From: Struthidea cinerea
Lineage: Eukaryota > Chordata > Aves > Passeriformes > Corcoracidae
Direction of reading: 5' to 3'
Assembly: GCA_013397865.1 (NCBI GenBank)
Contig: VZTI01001123.1
Location: 242,994-306,993 of the forward strand
DNA: 64,000 nucleotides
Part shown: positions 38,671-51,300 of the stretch, one piece after another
Layout of the letters: every line of letters begins with the position of its first letter
Position numbering within the stretch: position 1 is the stretch's first letter
Notes under the pieces: model-generated
Told to the model about the DNA's origin: nothing
The model's database searches: none
What the model saw: the letters and a program-made list of their open reading frames with translations, nothing else
Position numbers and translations under genes: made by a program

Positions 38671-39497
38671 TAGAATCACAGAATAGTTTCGGTTGGAAGG
38701 GACCTTAAAGATCATAGACCCCTCCACCATGGGCAGGTACACCTTCCACTAGACCAGTTTGTTCAGAGTTTCATCCAGCCTGGCCTTGAACTCCTCCAAG
38801 GATGGGGCACCCACAAATCTGGGCAACCTGTTCCTGTGCCTCATCACCCTCACAGTTAAGAATTTCTTCCTAACATCTAATCTAAGCCTACTCTCCTTTA
38901 GTTTGAAGCCATTCCCCCTTGTGCTATCACTACATGCTCTTGTAAAAAGTCTTGCTCCGTCTTTCTTGTAGGCTCCCTTCAGGTACTGGAAGGTTGCAAT
39001 TAGGTCACTCCAAAGCCTTCTCTTCTCCAGGCTGAACAATCCCAGTTCTTTCATCATATGAGAGGTGCTCCGTCCCTCTAATCATCTTGGTGGCCTCCTC
39101 TGGACTCACTCTCACAGGTCCACGTCCTTCCTATGCTGGGACCCCAGAGCTGGATGCAGTGTTCCAGGTGGGGTCTCAGCAGAGCAGAGCAGAAGGGCAG
39201 AATCCCCTCCCTGGCCCTGCTGCCCACGCTGCTTTGGATGCAGCCCAGGACACGTTTGGCTCTCTGGGCTGGGAGTGCCCATGGCTGGGTCCTGTCCAGC
39301 CTCTCACCCACCAGTACCCCAAAGTCCTTCTTGGCAGGGGTGCTCTTGATCTGTTCATCTCCCAGCCTGTGTTGGTACTGGGGGTTGCCTCAATCCAGGT
39401 GCAGCACCATGCATTTGTTAAGCCTCATGAGATTCCCAATGGCCCCACTTCTCGAGCTTGTCCAGGTCCTTCTGGATGTCATCTCTTCCTTCAGGCA
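38671..39497 (-). mobile_element. CR1 LINE, 5'-truncated (about 827 bp)
   Basis: On the minus strand it runs from the middle of ORF2 to the CR1 3' end (plus 38671-38690, TAGAATCACAGAATAGTTTC, which is CR1 tail in reverse). The ORF2 C-terminal region includes recognisable blocks such as LGLFSLEKRRLWSDL and NRLPRFVGAPSLEEFKARLD. Upstream, the frame shifts into the LGCIQSSVGSRAREGILPFC block (39078-39311), so there is at least one frameshift. It is better preserved than the 27.7 kb copy. Flanking TGTATCC repeats support insertion as one unit. Confidence 0.92.
38749..39057 (-). pseudogene. CR1 ORF2 C-terminal remnant (102 codons open)
   Basis: This frame encodes the end of the CR1 reverse-transcriptase polyprotein, downstream of the RT catalytic core, and ends at the natural ORF2 stop just before the short 3' UTR. 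The internal ATG is not a native start. It cannot make an active enzyme because the endonuclease and RT domains are missing or lie in another frame. Presence of a clean C-terminal frame suggests moderate age. Confidence 0.85.
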
Positions 39498-39504
39498 TGT
39501 ATCC
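39498..39504. repeat. Probable CR1 target duplication, right copy (TGTATCC)
   Basis: Matches 38664-38670 exactly and abuts the truncated 5' end of the CR1. Confidence 0.5.
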
Positions 39505-42500
39505 TTCCCTAAAGAAAACACTAAACAGTTGAGTTTGCTTTGAACAACACAGCCTAAGTGAGCCATAATAATGGCTCAAATGGAAAAAAAAAGAGAGAAA
39601 GTGCAGGATTAACACTGCAGAGGAAAAAAGCACACAGCAGTTTGGCTACTATTTCTGAAAAACTTAAAATAGGTGATCTTCCCATCAGTAATGCAGTGCA
39701 CATGGCTGCTTTGCAGTTTCAAACATGCAACAACTGAATAAAAAGCACCAAATATGTATGGTTCTTTCCAAAGTTCTTCTAAGGAAGAAAAGTGATACAT
39801 TGGATCTAGGTAGTATTATGATTACCAGTACTCTGGAGCAAAGATACTCACAATATGGCGCACTATTAACAGATGTCAGATCAGATTACCACTTACACCC
39901 AGGCTGTGCTTGAAAAGGGTTGAAAAGTGTCAGGAATGATATTTGGGTCCTGGATCCTGAATATCAGCCTTGGTGTGGGTTAAATCAGAATGCTAGTTTA
40001 TGCAGCTTGTTTGGACTAAAGTTAATAATGTGATGATAATAATAATAGCTTGTTTTTATAGGGACAAATTTTGAAATTCTGGCATGATTTTTGCTAAGAT
40101 CTGTTTGAAGAAAAAGTCTCCATTTGTGTTTCGTGCCTTATATAAAAAATAACCTTAGTTATTTTCACTCTTCCCCCCCACCTCCTTTTTTTCTTTTTTT
40201 GCCTTAAGGTGATTTTCATGATTAATGTAAGCTTTGTACACAATAAATGCTTCTCTGCTGAAAGGAATGAAAAATGTTTTTGCAAGTGGGAATGCCATGA
40301 GCAGGGATAGAGCCTGGAATTTTTCCCACATTTTTCTCATTTGCCATTGTTTTTTGTTTGCTTGTTTGGTTGGTTTTTTTCCCTTGTGTTACTTATGACT
40401 TGAGATTTCATTTTCCAAGAAGTTCTGAAAGTTTTATTCCTGCCAGATTCTGTTCTGGTCAACAATGGAGTCTGAATCAGGACTGAGGATTCGCTGCAAT
40501 CTTCACCACCCCCACTTTATATGCCTTGTGATGACGACAATGTCTGTTTTGAATTGTTAGGCACCTCAAATTATACAAAATAAAAAGCTAAAGTTTTGGA
40601 GCCTTTGCATTCTTCTTAGGTTATTTTAGGAAGGATATTAAAAAGCAGCCTATTCCTAAAAAAAATATGTTCTTCTAAACATCATTACTCTTAATAAAGA
40701 AAGGTATTACAATGCACCCATAATACAATTGCTTTCTCTGTCGCTATGATTCCTGGCTCTTTATACTCTACTGTGCATTTCTTCTTTGAAGGCTAGTAAT
40801 TCAGTCAAAAAGAAGGAGCCAGATTGTGGATCTATGAAGAAGAAAACAACCCCACAGCAGGTGGGGTTTTCACAGGAATGCCTATAAAATCCTCACTACT
40901 AAAAGCAACAACAGGATGACCAAATTGCACAGTGCTGGAGATTTGTTATGGCAGTCAGCTTTCTGTCAATATGACAGGGAACTGGCTGCATAATAGAAAC
41001 AAAAATCCAGAGGATGTTTGTTAGGCACCAAATTTCCAATTTACTGTTTCTACCACAGTAGTAACCTGTGGATTCTGACTCTGAAACTGAACTGCATCTG
41101 GCACAATTTAGGTGGACTGGGAATAAGGGTGTTGTTACCACATACTGCTCCCATGCCTTTACAGAAACCAGGCTGGCTCACGTCACACAAATTAAGTGGA
41201 GGCTGATCGATTTTATGCTGTCTGACAGTTCCACAGGGTTGCTTTGACAGCCTGGGATTGCTAGGGAAGAATAGAGCCTGGAAACATCCATCTCTCTAAG
41301 ACAAGTTCTCACTGTGGATGAGAACAATTATCCCCCATCACTGTGGATGATTGGGGAGAGGCTGACAAGGTGATCGTACCGCAGAGGGACAACATTCTGG
41401 GGTCAAAGCTAAGAGTTTTCTGCTGCTTTTTGTGCCTTGGGAGCTTCACAAATCAGCCAAAGGGGAGGCAGGATCTGCCTCACAGGAGGAATGACCACTG
41501 AAGACGATCTGGAGAAGAGATAATTTTGACACTTGGGGCCTGCCAAAGCTCTCCACATAAAAAGTGAAAAGTAACAGAAATGTAACCAGACCTGCTGGAT
41601 TATGTTGGTTACCATCATTCCTGACTCCTGCAGTGCTAATGACACTTTTTTTCTGTCTGGCAATCTTTGTCTTGGCTCCTTTTTGGAAATAAATCCCTTG
41701 TTCTTAACTCCTCCGTTTCTGTGTTGGTTGGACTAAGACTTCTGTGGGAAAATTTGAGATTTTCTTCTGTTTCACTGGCAATGTTTCACCTTTTCCCCCA
41801 CCCCCTCCTCATTTCTCTGGACAGATTTCATTTCCCAAACAGATGTCTCTTGTTTCTGAAAGCAACATCCACATACACAAGATTTCTTTATTTTACCATA
41901 TTTTTTCATTGTTCTAAAATTATTTTCTTTTTCCTTCCTTCCTTTCTTTCTAATCTAAATCACTGTGTATATTCCACAACTCAGTTTTGAAAAACTACTT
42001 CTGAAGTATGATTTTACAGTGGCTTTTTTACCACTCCATGCCTGCAGAGGCACACCAGAGGCACTGAAGGCTGGATTTTTGTTTAACAGGATAACAATAG
42101 AGTTTCTACATAATTATCTGCATAGGTAATCAGGGCATGCATGCATACAGATACCCAGCAACAGGTGCACAGGCCTATTCCTTACATCCAGAGCCTGAGA
42201 CTTTGGACTGTTCCAGTGAGAGGCTGGCAAGATGCAGGGCCCTGCTGCTGTTTCAAAATCATATGGTCAAGCTGAAGAACTGTATTTACGAGAAACACTG
42301 CTTCTGCATTTGGTAGAGTTCATCCTTCAAACTGCCCTATGTATGCTGGCCAGGCAGAAAGAATTCAGCTTTTGTTGCAGGATGTGCAGGTATATGCTAT
42401 ATACTTGCTGACAGTCCACACACTTAGGACTGAAGTTATTAGTATTAAGTAGAGGCCCATTTTTTTACCCCGAAACCAGCTAGAGCCTATGCCCAAAAGA

Positions 42501-45500
42501 ATGACTGTCTGTGATACATAGCCATGGATATAAGTATTGTATTTTGAGATACTCCATTTTTTTTTTAGAACAATTCTAGGTCAGATTTTAAAAGTTGAAC
42601 CTTGAGTATTGATCTTCTCAATACCTATCCTTTTTGTCAACAGATCTTGAGATGGTCAAGGGTTTCTTAAGATGTCTAGGTGCCTAAGAAGCACTGAGAA
42701 TCTGTGAAATATGAACATAACCAAGACCTTGCATATTTTTCATATGCCCCAGGAGAGCTGAGGCCTGGCCTTCTATGCAGGAGCACAGCTAGTAGAGCCA
42801 CTTCTAGTCAGGCTTCTTCAAGGGTAAGGAAGTTGCACAAACATGTGCTTGGCTCTGAACTCATTAACCAACTAAGGCAACTATCTTTGAATGCTCTTGG
42901 GCTCTCTAGAGCCTCTGAATTTGGCTGGGGTGACAGGAGCATGAGCAGAGCTTCCTGAGTCACAGCTCTACACCAGAAGAAGCATAAGAACTCCTGTCCA
43001 CCTCAAAGATTGTGACATAGATAAACATTTACAAAAAGCCATCCACATCCTTCCTTCTAACCTGTAGGTACTACTGGCAAAACTGAGGTTGGTGAGTTTT
43101 GACCACATCCTTAAACCTTCTCCTTGCAGGCTTATAAGTATGTGCACAGGACCACAAAGAAAAAGACATGTTGTGTGAATATGGGATTTGTAGGAATCCG
43201 AATGTTTAATGAGAAGTCTTCAATTACTTCATGGTCCATTTCTGGTGCCCAACTTGATTTTGAACTACTGATGTCATGATCAATCTACAGAGAAGAGCCA
43301 TATGTCCATCACCGATGAAAACCATTTCCATATGTCCCATGTATCCCCCTTGATATGTGCCTGGCTTTCCACAGTCAGTATTGCCTTGGGATGTTGAGCA
43401 AACAGGGAAGGAGAAACAGAAATCTGCTTTTATTTAAACCTGATTAAAAGAGGAAATAAATTTAGGTAACCTATTCTGAAGCTGTTGAAATTCGTCCCAA
43501 GAGGTTGACTGCATAGCTCATGTAGAAAGCAGCTGCCAGCTTTTCTTACTTGTTTCCACCCCATGCCCTCATCAAATCTATCCATAATCTTTAGGTAGAA
43601 TGAAAGCATGGCACCTTGAACTTCTTTCAAGGTCTTCTTGTCCTTTAGATGTTGAAAACAGCTGCCTTCCTCTGCCCAAGGACCAGAGTGAAGCCTGCCC
43701 AGAAAATGGGAAAAGCAAGCAAAGACATCTCTAGAGAGCTGAGAGTTGGAATGAGTCTTTTTCTAGTGTAGAATCATGCTCACCTCTGCTTTCATTTACT
43801 CCAGTCTTTCATTTACTCCAATCAGATTCTTCCTCCAGTGCAATTTAAATGCAAACAACAAAAAGTACGAGGTACGCTGTGCCTGGTATTATAAAACATT
43901 TTGTAAGAGCAAATACAAGAAGCAGTCTCTCCTCTTAGTCCCAATCCTATTGCCCTATCTTTCCCCAGGTAAGCCAAAATGTCAGCACAATGTCAGCAAA
44001 ACCATGTAACTGAGAGAACCTGCTTTGCAGGAATGGGAGGAAAGCAGTACATTGCTTCTTCAGTTTTATGCAGTCTGACAGGCTGTGCCAAGTTGCCTTG
44101 GAAAGGCACAAGAAAACAAACAGGTTTCAGTCCACTGCAGGACTGGGCCATGACACACAGTGTAATGGTGTATCAATTGTAAAATATATCACCATATTTT
44201 GACCCTTTCTGAGACAGTTTAGATTAACTTAGCTAATTCTTGTCAGTACTATTTTGTAAAATCATGATATAAAATCTTTAACAGATTTTTATCAGCCTCT
44301 ATGAACACAAAAGGAGGAGCAAAATTGCCTTGCATTGATGCTAAAGCATTGCAATAGAAAGAAGTAAATTTTTCAAATACAAATAAGTCTTTCTTTATGT
44401 CGTCAGTAGAGTAACAATCAGGATTTCAGAGGCATATGTGTAAGGTGAGAATTGAGTGTGCAATTTACTTCAGTAAATTGTCAGACATAAAAATCCAGCT
44501 AGTCTGTCACCATAGAACTGTGGGATTCAATTCTCTCTACAGCTGGGAAGCAAAAACATTATACACCAGGGAAAGTTTGGGTTGACCCTAATTAATTCTT
44601 AAACTTTGAATAGCTTCACATGGATTAAATTGACTATATATATGGAATTGGCCAAAAAATCAGTGAAAATGAAATATTTCAATTCATTGGATTCCTTGGC
44701 TTATAGAAAGAAGAAAATGTTACTAGAGATACAGAGTAACTTGTATTCTCTGTTGTTTGTAACTTGGAAGTGACTTCTGAAATACTGGGTACAGCCCAAT
44801 CCGCAGAGTTTTCATAGGCCTGTGCATGAGTCCACATAATTTTTAAGTTCATCACGGACTCATAAATTTTTACATCGGCATTTTTCCAAGTCCTGCAGAC
44901 AAAAAGAATAAATACGTGTATTTCAAGTTCATTCCCCATCCTTTTTTTTTTAGCAGAAAAAATATGGATTTTGTGTTAGCTGTGTTTAGAGGGTGATCAC
45001 TAAAACAAATTTCTGTTAAAAAAAAAAAAAAAAAAAAAAAGATGTCTTCATGTTGGATAAGACTGCCACAGCTGTAGGTCCTCTGAGAAAAGAAATCAGC
45101 ATGGGTCCTGAGGGTAGAAATGATGTATGCAATGATGGGAACAATATAAAGAAATATATTTATGGAAAAAAAATGGAAAACAAAAATGTAAAAAGAGAGG
45201 AAGAGTGTCCAATTGGAACAGTACTGTCAGTGGGAACTCTGCTGGTCTAACATATAACAGACCTGTAGGCACAAGGCTCTCTGCCTCTTCATTTTTATTT
45301 GGAAAAGAAAGGATGCCCATTGCCAGGATCATCAAAGAATGTTATTCTTCATTAAAGCCATAAGACCTTGGAAAACCTTGCCCAGCTCATTTTTAAAAAC
45401 AAAAATAAGTAAGTCCTGCAAGTGCCTAAAGGGAGGATAAGGTTACTTATTGTTGCTTAAAAATTCATTTGGTGCCACGTCAAAGCAGCAGTGGGTATAT

Positions 45501-45957
45501 TTTAAAGTGACAGGTCTAAAAAATATTGTTCTTATTCCCACCTGCCCCTGAACTCCCTCCATACCAAAAGAAGTATTCTCCATAGTCCCCAATTAGTGAG
45601 CTGGAGTATTTAAAATTCAAACAAGGACCTTCTTCTCACTCTCATACTCATTAGCTCACTCCAGCCCTCCTTAGTCAAGGGATTTTCTAAAGAGTCCATT
45701 TAGGAGTGCTAATAATAGTAATTAGAGGTCGAGAAACCATCTTGAAACTTGACCCAAATTTTCACCCAAAACTTGAAATGAACACAAACCCTTTCTCAGT
45801 TTTGAAGGAACTGGGAACTCCTTCAAAGAAGAAGTTCGTGACTTGGAAATTTCCCTTTTAAAATGTTGTTTCAGTCCTGCATACCAAGTCCTTGAAAAAT
45901 TATCTAAGCAGAAAGGCTGCTTTTTAGGAACCTTCTAGAAGCATTTGTTGTGCTGTT
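39505..45957. other. Unassigned 6.5-kb stretch
   Basis: No gene or repeat family was recognised. Minor structure only: a 17-bp tandem duplication containing CTTTCATTTACTCCA at about 43789-43822, a repeated TCACTGTGGATGA (41309-41321 and 41338-41350), pyrimidine runs near 40.2 and 41.9 kb, and the A-run listed below. Confidence 0.5.
45018..45040. repeat. A-run (23 bases)
   Basis: An uninterrupted homopolymer of A. The sequence to its left was checked for a processed-transcript or SINE body and none was recognised. Confidence 0.9.
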
Positions 45958-45994
45958 CTTTTGCGCCTGCTCAAAATGCATGCAGGCGCAAAAG
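45958..45994. repeat. Perfect 13-bp inverted repeat (hairpin)
   Basis: The left arm CTTTTGCGCCTGC (45958-45970) is exactly complementary to the right arm GCAGGCGCAAAAG (45982-45994), with an 11-base loop TCAAAATGCAT. The arms contain CpG-bearing GCGCC, rare in this AT-rich region. It overlaps the 3' end and stop of the minus-strand frame at 45971-46330. Too short for a typical microRNA precursor; a cruciform, a transposon end or chance are the alternatives. Confidence 0.9.
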
Positions 45995-46762
45995 CCTATT
46001 GTAAACTGTGGGCCTCTTTTCTCCCTCATTCACATTTATTCTGTGCCAATGGGGTAATATTAAATTACCTCCTGCACCTCCCAGGAGTTCAAGCATTCTT
46101 TGCACTACCTTTTTCATGTCACAAATTCCAGGCTGCCGCAGACTCCCGCAGATAGCTACGGCAGCCCTGTGGCTGCTTTGACACTCAGATTTTTCATAGA
46201 GCTCCTTTTGTTCCAGCCTGTAGCTCAAAACAGCTGAAATGATAGTGGCCCAACTGTTCCTCTTTCTTTCACGATAGGACACATCCATACATTGAGCATG
46301 CTTCGCTAGGGTGGCTAGAGCTGCCTCCATGTACGGGACAGATGCAAAAAGCCATATTGGGAGCTAAATTCTGTTACAATGGCTCCAGTGGAAATTAATC
46401 CTGAATGTTGGGGCAAATAAAAATGCAGTAAGGTCCAATGCTTCTGATGCGTCTGAAAGTGATGGCTTTGCATCAGATGTATCTGTCTCCAAGTAAACAG
46501 GACATTGGCAGAAAGACACGAGAATCAACTCTGAACTGGGCAACACACAGAAAAGTTTAACCCTTCTATAACTAGATTGATGTGATAATAATTTAGTTTT
46601 GGAAATAAACACTGACCTGCTACAATTATTAGTAATATTTTTAGCTATAATATAAGCACTGGGCCTTACTATGACCCTGCACGCCTGAATAATTTGTCTT
46701 ATAAATCTTATTTTATAGCTATTACTTTCTAGAAATGTACTGTATATTATTGTATATTTCAT
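45971..46762 (-). pseudogene. Unidentified 264-codon frame with one internal TAG
   Basis: Two adjacent minus-strand open frames, 46762-46364 (132 codons) and 46330-45971 (119 codons), are in the same phase. The TAG at 46366-46364 is the only stop between the ATG at 46762 and the stop at 45971. At a random 3 in 64, about twelve stops would be expected. The downstream part looks most protein-like: charged and mixed, with blocks such as YRERKRNSWATIISAVLSYR, YEKSECQSSHR and RMLELLGGAGGN, no membrane span and no signal peptide. The first 50 or so residues are biased by AT-rich DNA and may not be coding. No family could be named. It could be a decayed retroelement or retrogene frame, an exon, or chance. 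Confidence 0.25.
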
Positions 46763-47004
46763 GTATTATGTATTTTCTATTCTGGCAGATTACTCTGGAA
46801 CAAAAAAATTCTATATTGTCTTGCAAAGGACTTTTAAAGTCATTGGCAAGTTTTCCCTTGTAATTTGGATAAAATAAGAACAGTTTTTAAGATTCACAAC
46901 ATCTTGAACAAATTTATATGTAGTTCATTATCAGAAGCAGACATGGTCCAAAACTGCGATTTCTTACTGCAGGGATGTTTTAATATTTGGGTTTGTCCCG
47001 AACT

Positions 47005-47195
47005 GAAACAAAATGTCAAAATGGCAAAGCAATGTATAGAATGAAAAACAGATAAAAGATTGATTCAGAAATATCAAAACATTTCATTTTGAAAATGTCA
47101 AAAAAATATTCTGGAAATGTCTAAATGTTTCAGTTAAGAATTTTTCATCCAGATGGAACATTTCAGCATACTTAGACACAAATATGAAATATTTC
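47005..47195. repeat. AT-rich fuzzy repeat with ATTTTGA/TCAAAAT words
   Basis: Words close to AAATGTCAAAA, AACATTTCA and CATTTTGAAAATG recur on both strands at irregular spacing, giving many small near-palindromes. This resembles decayed AT-rich palindromic repeats of sauropsid genomes, but no family name is claimed. Confidence 0.45.
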
Positions 47196-48333
47196 ATTTC
47201 TGGCTGGGCTTACCTAGGCCTCTTTATCAACGCTCAATTACCAAATACAATCACTTCTTTCTGGGAAGAAGATAATTATTTCTAAATGGTGCGTGAACTA
47301 TGTGCTGTTTTAAAAAGATCCCGATATATTAAGATTACATGAATGTATTTTCTTTCAATATCTAGTCACAAAATGTTTCTATTATGTAGATTCTCAGATA
47401 AGCTGCACCTCTTAGTAAAAAGAGGGAGGAGGAAAACTGAACCATAAACTATGTCAAAACTCAAAAAATAAAGATGTAACTAGTTAGCTCAAGAAATTCT
47501 GGTATTCCAGCACGTCAGAGATTAAAGCTGATGAAAGTTTACAGCTAGAATAAAAGTATTACAGAAACAATCCAGGTTTTACAAAGATTTTGCAAAGAGT
47601 TTTTAAAAATCTTATACTTCAAAGCATAAAATATATGCTGGTATATATATACAGTACAAACTCTCCCTGCCTACCCTCTTCTCAGTTCCCATGCTGCTCT
47701 AAAACATTACTTGTGATGGAGTCAAATAACATTAAATTGCATTAATATTGCAGTTCTGTAGTATTTTACCATGCTTGCATAAATATTCTTTGAAGACAAT
47801 GCCTTTTTCAGAGAGACTATAATGGGATATTGACTTGGAGTTCTCTTTTGGACAATGGCCAATTGATTAAAAGTGACTTTTGATTAAAAATGTTAATGTC
47901 TATAAAAATTATTTAACCAAGACAATTTTTAATTACTGAGCAAGTTTTAATTTTTAAAATATCTCTTGTCAATACAAATACTGCCTTCCGTAACATCAGA
48001 CATTAGTGCTTTACAAATAAACAACTAAGTTGCTGCAACATTGATATTATTCCTCTAATTTTTAGAGGGAAAAAAAAAAAAAGACATTTGGTTTATTGAT
48101 TTACCTCTCTGATATCATAGCAAAAAAAAAAACTTGAAATCTTCTAACTGCATAATGGATGGCATGAATGCCAAGGGTAAGAAAACTTGGAAATCAGTTT
48201 AACTTAGTGTACATTTTACATATAGTTCCAACGTGAAATGAAAAATATACTGCCTCAAAATATTATTTTCAATGAATAGTAGTGTTGGATTTTGTGAGGC
48301 CACAGCACCAAAAGTCATGACAATATTCTGTCT

Positions 48334-48390
48334 AAACAAAAAACCAAAAATACCCAAAACCAAACCAAACCAACCAACCAAACAAAACCA
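48334..48390. repeat. A/C-rich low-complexity run (CCAAA/CCAA)n
   Basis: Irregular CAAAC, CCAAAA and CCAA units fill the stretch with almost no G or T. Simple-sequence repeat. Confidence 0.8.
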
Positions 48391-51300
48391 TCAAGAATTA
48401 TTGCATAGGATAGTAAACTCATTCTTTCCCTGCCATCTTGAAGAGTTGTTCTACAAAGGCAGACAGGAGGCTTGGTTAATGCAATTTTTACACAATACTC
48501 AAGAAAAATCGGAGTGTTAGAAAGACACCTATGGTCTCCCACAGCTGATTTTCCTCTCATTCATATTGCTGCAAATCATGAGCTGTTACACTGAATTCAA
48601 CAGCAGTATAAAATCAGGGTAAGATGGATCAGGCTGTGTGTAACACATTCTTTGCAATATACAAAGTTCACAGTCTTATAGACAGTTTGTAATATTCATT
48701 AGACTGTGGAGAGTAGGCTGGGAATAAACTAAACTTTGAGCACAAGACAAGAGTGTACATGACCCAGTGTAACTGCACTCAACAGCATCTTTGCTGATCA
48801 GCAGTGTCTGATCAAACCATATGGCCCTAAACGTGTTGGCCAACAGAAGATGTGATACTTTTTCTCACCGTGTGAGTGTCACATAGTGCTCTGAGTAAAA
48901 CACTACTATTTTTTAAAGAAACCAGAAAGGTTTATGTAAAAGCTTTTACAGCCTCATGTGGTCAGTCCCACATCCCAAATCAAGCCCATAATTAGAAGGT
49001 ATCAAAATCTTGACTTCTTGTTCTTTGTTCAGATTGGGTTTTTTTGATTTGGTGCCTTTATAGCATCGAGTTTAAAGCAGTAGGATGGGAATGAGGAATG
49101 AGGATCAACAGGGTACTGCCAGTGCCCGTTTCCTTCTGCCTGTGCTCTGGAGCCCACTGCACACACTAGCTTTCAGTGACGTAGCTACAGAAGTGAGCTA
49201 ACTCATTAACTTCAGTGTAGCCAACAAAAGTCAAAGCATCTCCGAATATCACACATTGAGTTCTCTGGCACAGTGGCTATATTTGTATGACTTCTGGTCT
49301 TTTTAAGCAGCAAATGGCAGTTGTGGTTGCCAAAACCCTGGGGCCTTCATACACAACTATCCTATGGATTCCTCGACAGCAAGGGCAGATGAAGGCTGAG
49401 TGTGACACAGTAGTAGAAATCCAACTCTATATCCAAGCTTTATGGGTCTGTTTAACAATGAGCAAATCAGGGTATTCGTACCAGCAGCTGAGGCATAGAC
49501 AATTTGGATGATATGGGAATGAATTAGCAGAATAACTCTCAGCGTTATGTTTTCACTCCCTCTGAGGTACATACTCTCCCACTCTCCCTAGCATGCCTGT
49601 CCCAGACATAATTATGTTCTCTAAAGATTCAAGACAGCCTGTGTGCAGAAGTGACAGCAGAGAGGAAATACTAACTGTGCAAACTTGAAGCCAGGGCAGT
49701 TTTGAACATGTTGAATATGTTAAGACCAGCAGCATCCTCATTAAACTCTGATTAGCAAGTGGACTTGATCCAGGCTAATTCATGGCTGAATGGGGTTTTT
49801 CTTCTTTTTTTTTTTTTCGCTGCCAGTTTATCAGAGGTAGGCAATTAAGAGCTCACACACCTCCAAGTCTTGTAGTTTTTTAAAGCAGGGATCTCATACC
49901 AGCCTTCCAATAAAGCCTTATTGTCCTTGGGACAATATTCTTCACTAATCTCACTTCTGGCAATTTACTTTTTCTTGCTGAGCAGATTTAGAAACAAAAA
50001 ACCTTGAAAGGGCATGGGAGGAGGAATAATCTCAGGGTATCTAATCCCATCCCCAAAGTGGGAGTTTTCCATTCAGCTTCTCTTTTAATGAGCACTGGAG
50101 AAATAAAGTTTTACTGCAACACTACTTTGATTCAAGGGACCTATGAGGACCCAATTATCCATCCAGTGGGAGTGGGGTGGCAATCTGGTTTTCAAAGCAA
50201 AAGCAATGTAGCAACACAGGCCCCTTGTAATTATGTCTTCTGTACAAATTTATAAACCCAGAGGTGAGCTTTGCTTTGCTTGATTGTTTAAATGCAATTA
50301 TTACCTTTCTTTCACTCTCAACTTTTTAATAAAGCTTTCCCAAATGCAGCGCTTGGAGTTATTCTTCCCGAGCACTAGGATTCCAAAGGCTTAACTGGAA
50401 ACCAATCCTCTGCTTCAGTGAAAGGAACACAGTCAGGTCCAGTCAAAGATTATATGAAGAGCCAAAATGTTTGACAGACACACTGAGGGGGCCACATCCT
50501 ATTTTGCACCTGAGAAAGCGAGAGGGGAGAGTGGGACAGAAAGAAGGAAGCTAAAGGAGACTGGGAGTGACTTGGAGAGTGGAAAGGAAGAAACGCTACT
50601 CAAACAGTAGCCTGACTCAAGGGAAGCATACTGTTTTATGTCATTTGTCTTCCTTTCTAGCTGTCAGTATTACATTGCACAAATGTGTACCTTCTTTGGA
50701 AGTGCTTTCAGATTTGCTTATAACCTAACCCTGTTTAAAATAAGGAAGGGGGACAGGTGTTCTCAACCTGTTTTCAGTCCTGGTCTCTTATAATCCCATG
50801 TTCAGTAGGTCACAAGGAAGTCCTTCTGACTCTTCCCACTTCTAGGCCCAACAGGCGGATGGGATCAGTGGATCTAGTGTGTCTATGACATGTAAGCAGA
50901 GGCATGGTGCATATTGCATCAATTCACTTTCAATGCATTGCATGTATGTGCAGCTTGAGGCAGTGACTTCAAGACCCAGATTTCAGGTCCTTGTCTTTCA
51001 AAGGCATGCCAAAGTTTTTATGGATACAGGTACACATGGGGAACTAGGGCTTAAATTTATACCAATAACAGAATCAACATCATATATGATACACATGGAG
51101 TCTACATGAGATGTATGCTTTCTTGTTCAACCTGTATGAGATTATATGTTATATGCACAAGTAATGCCCATTGCATATAATTCAAGCACATTAGTCTAAC
51201 ATATGTAGAGATAAGTTAAAAAAATCATTTATTTGTTGAAAATTCAGTTTGAGAGCATGGCAACCATTCATGACTTACTCCCTGTGATGATTTGTGGGAT

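Noticed and set aside
45018..45040. A-run as tail of a processed pseudogene (also 53694-53717)
   Set aside because: No retroposed gene body or flanking duplication was recognised next to either run.
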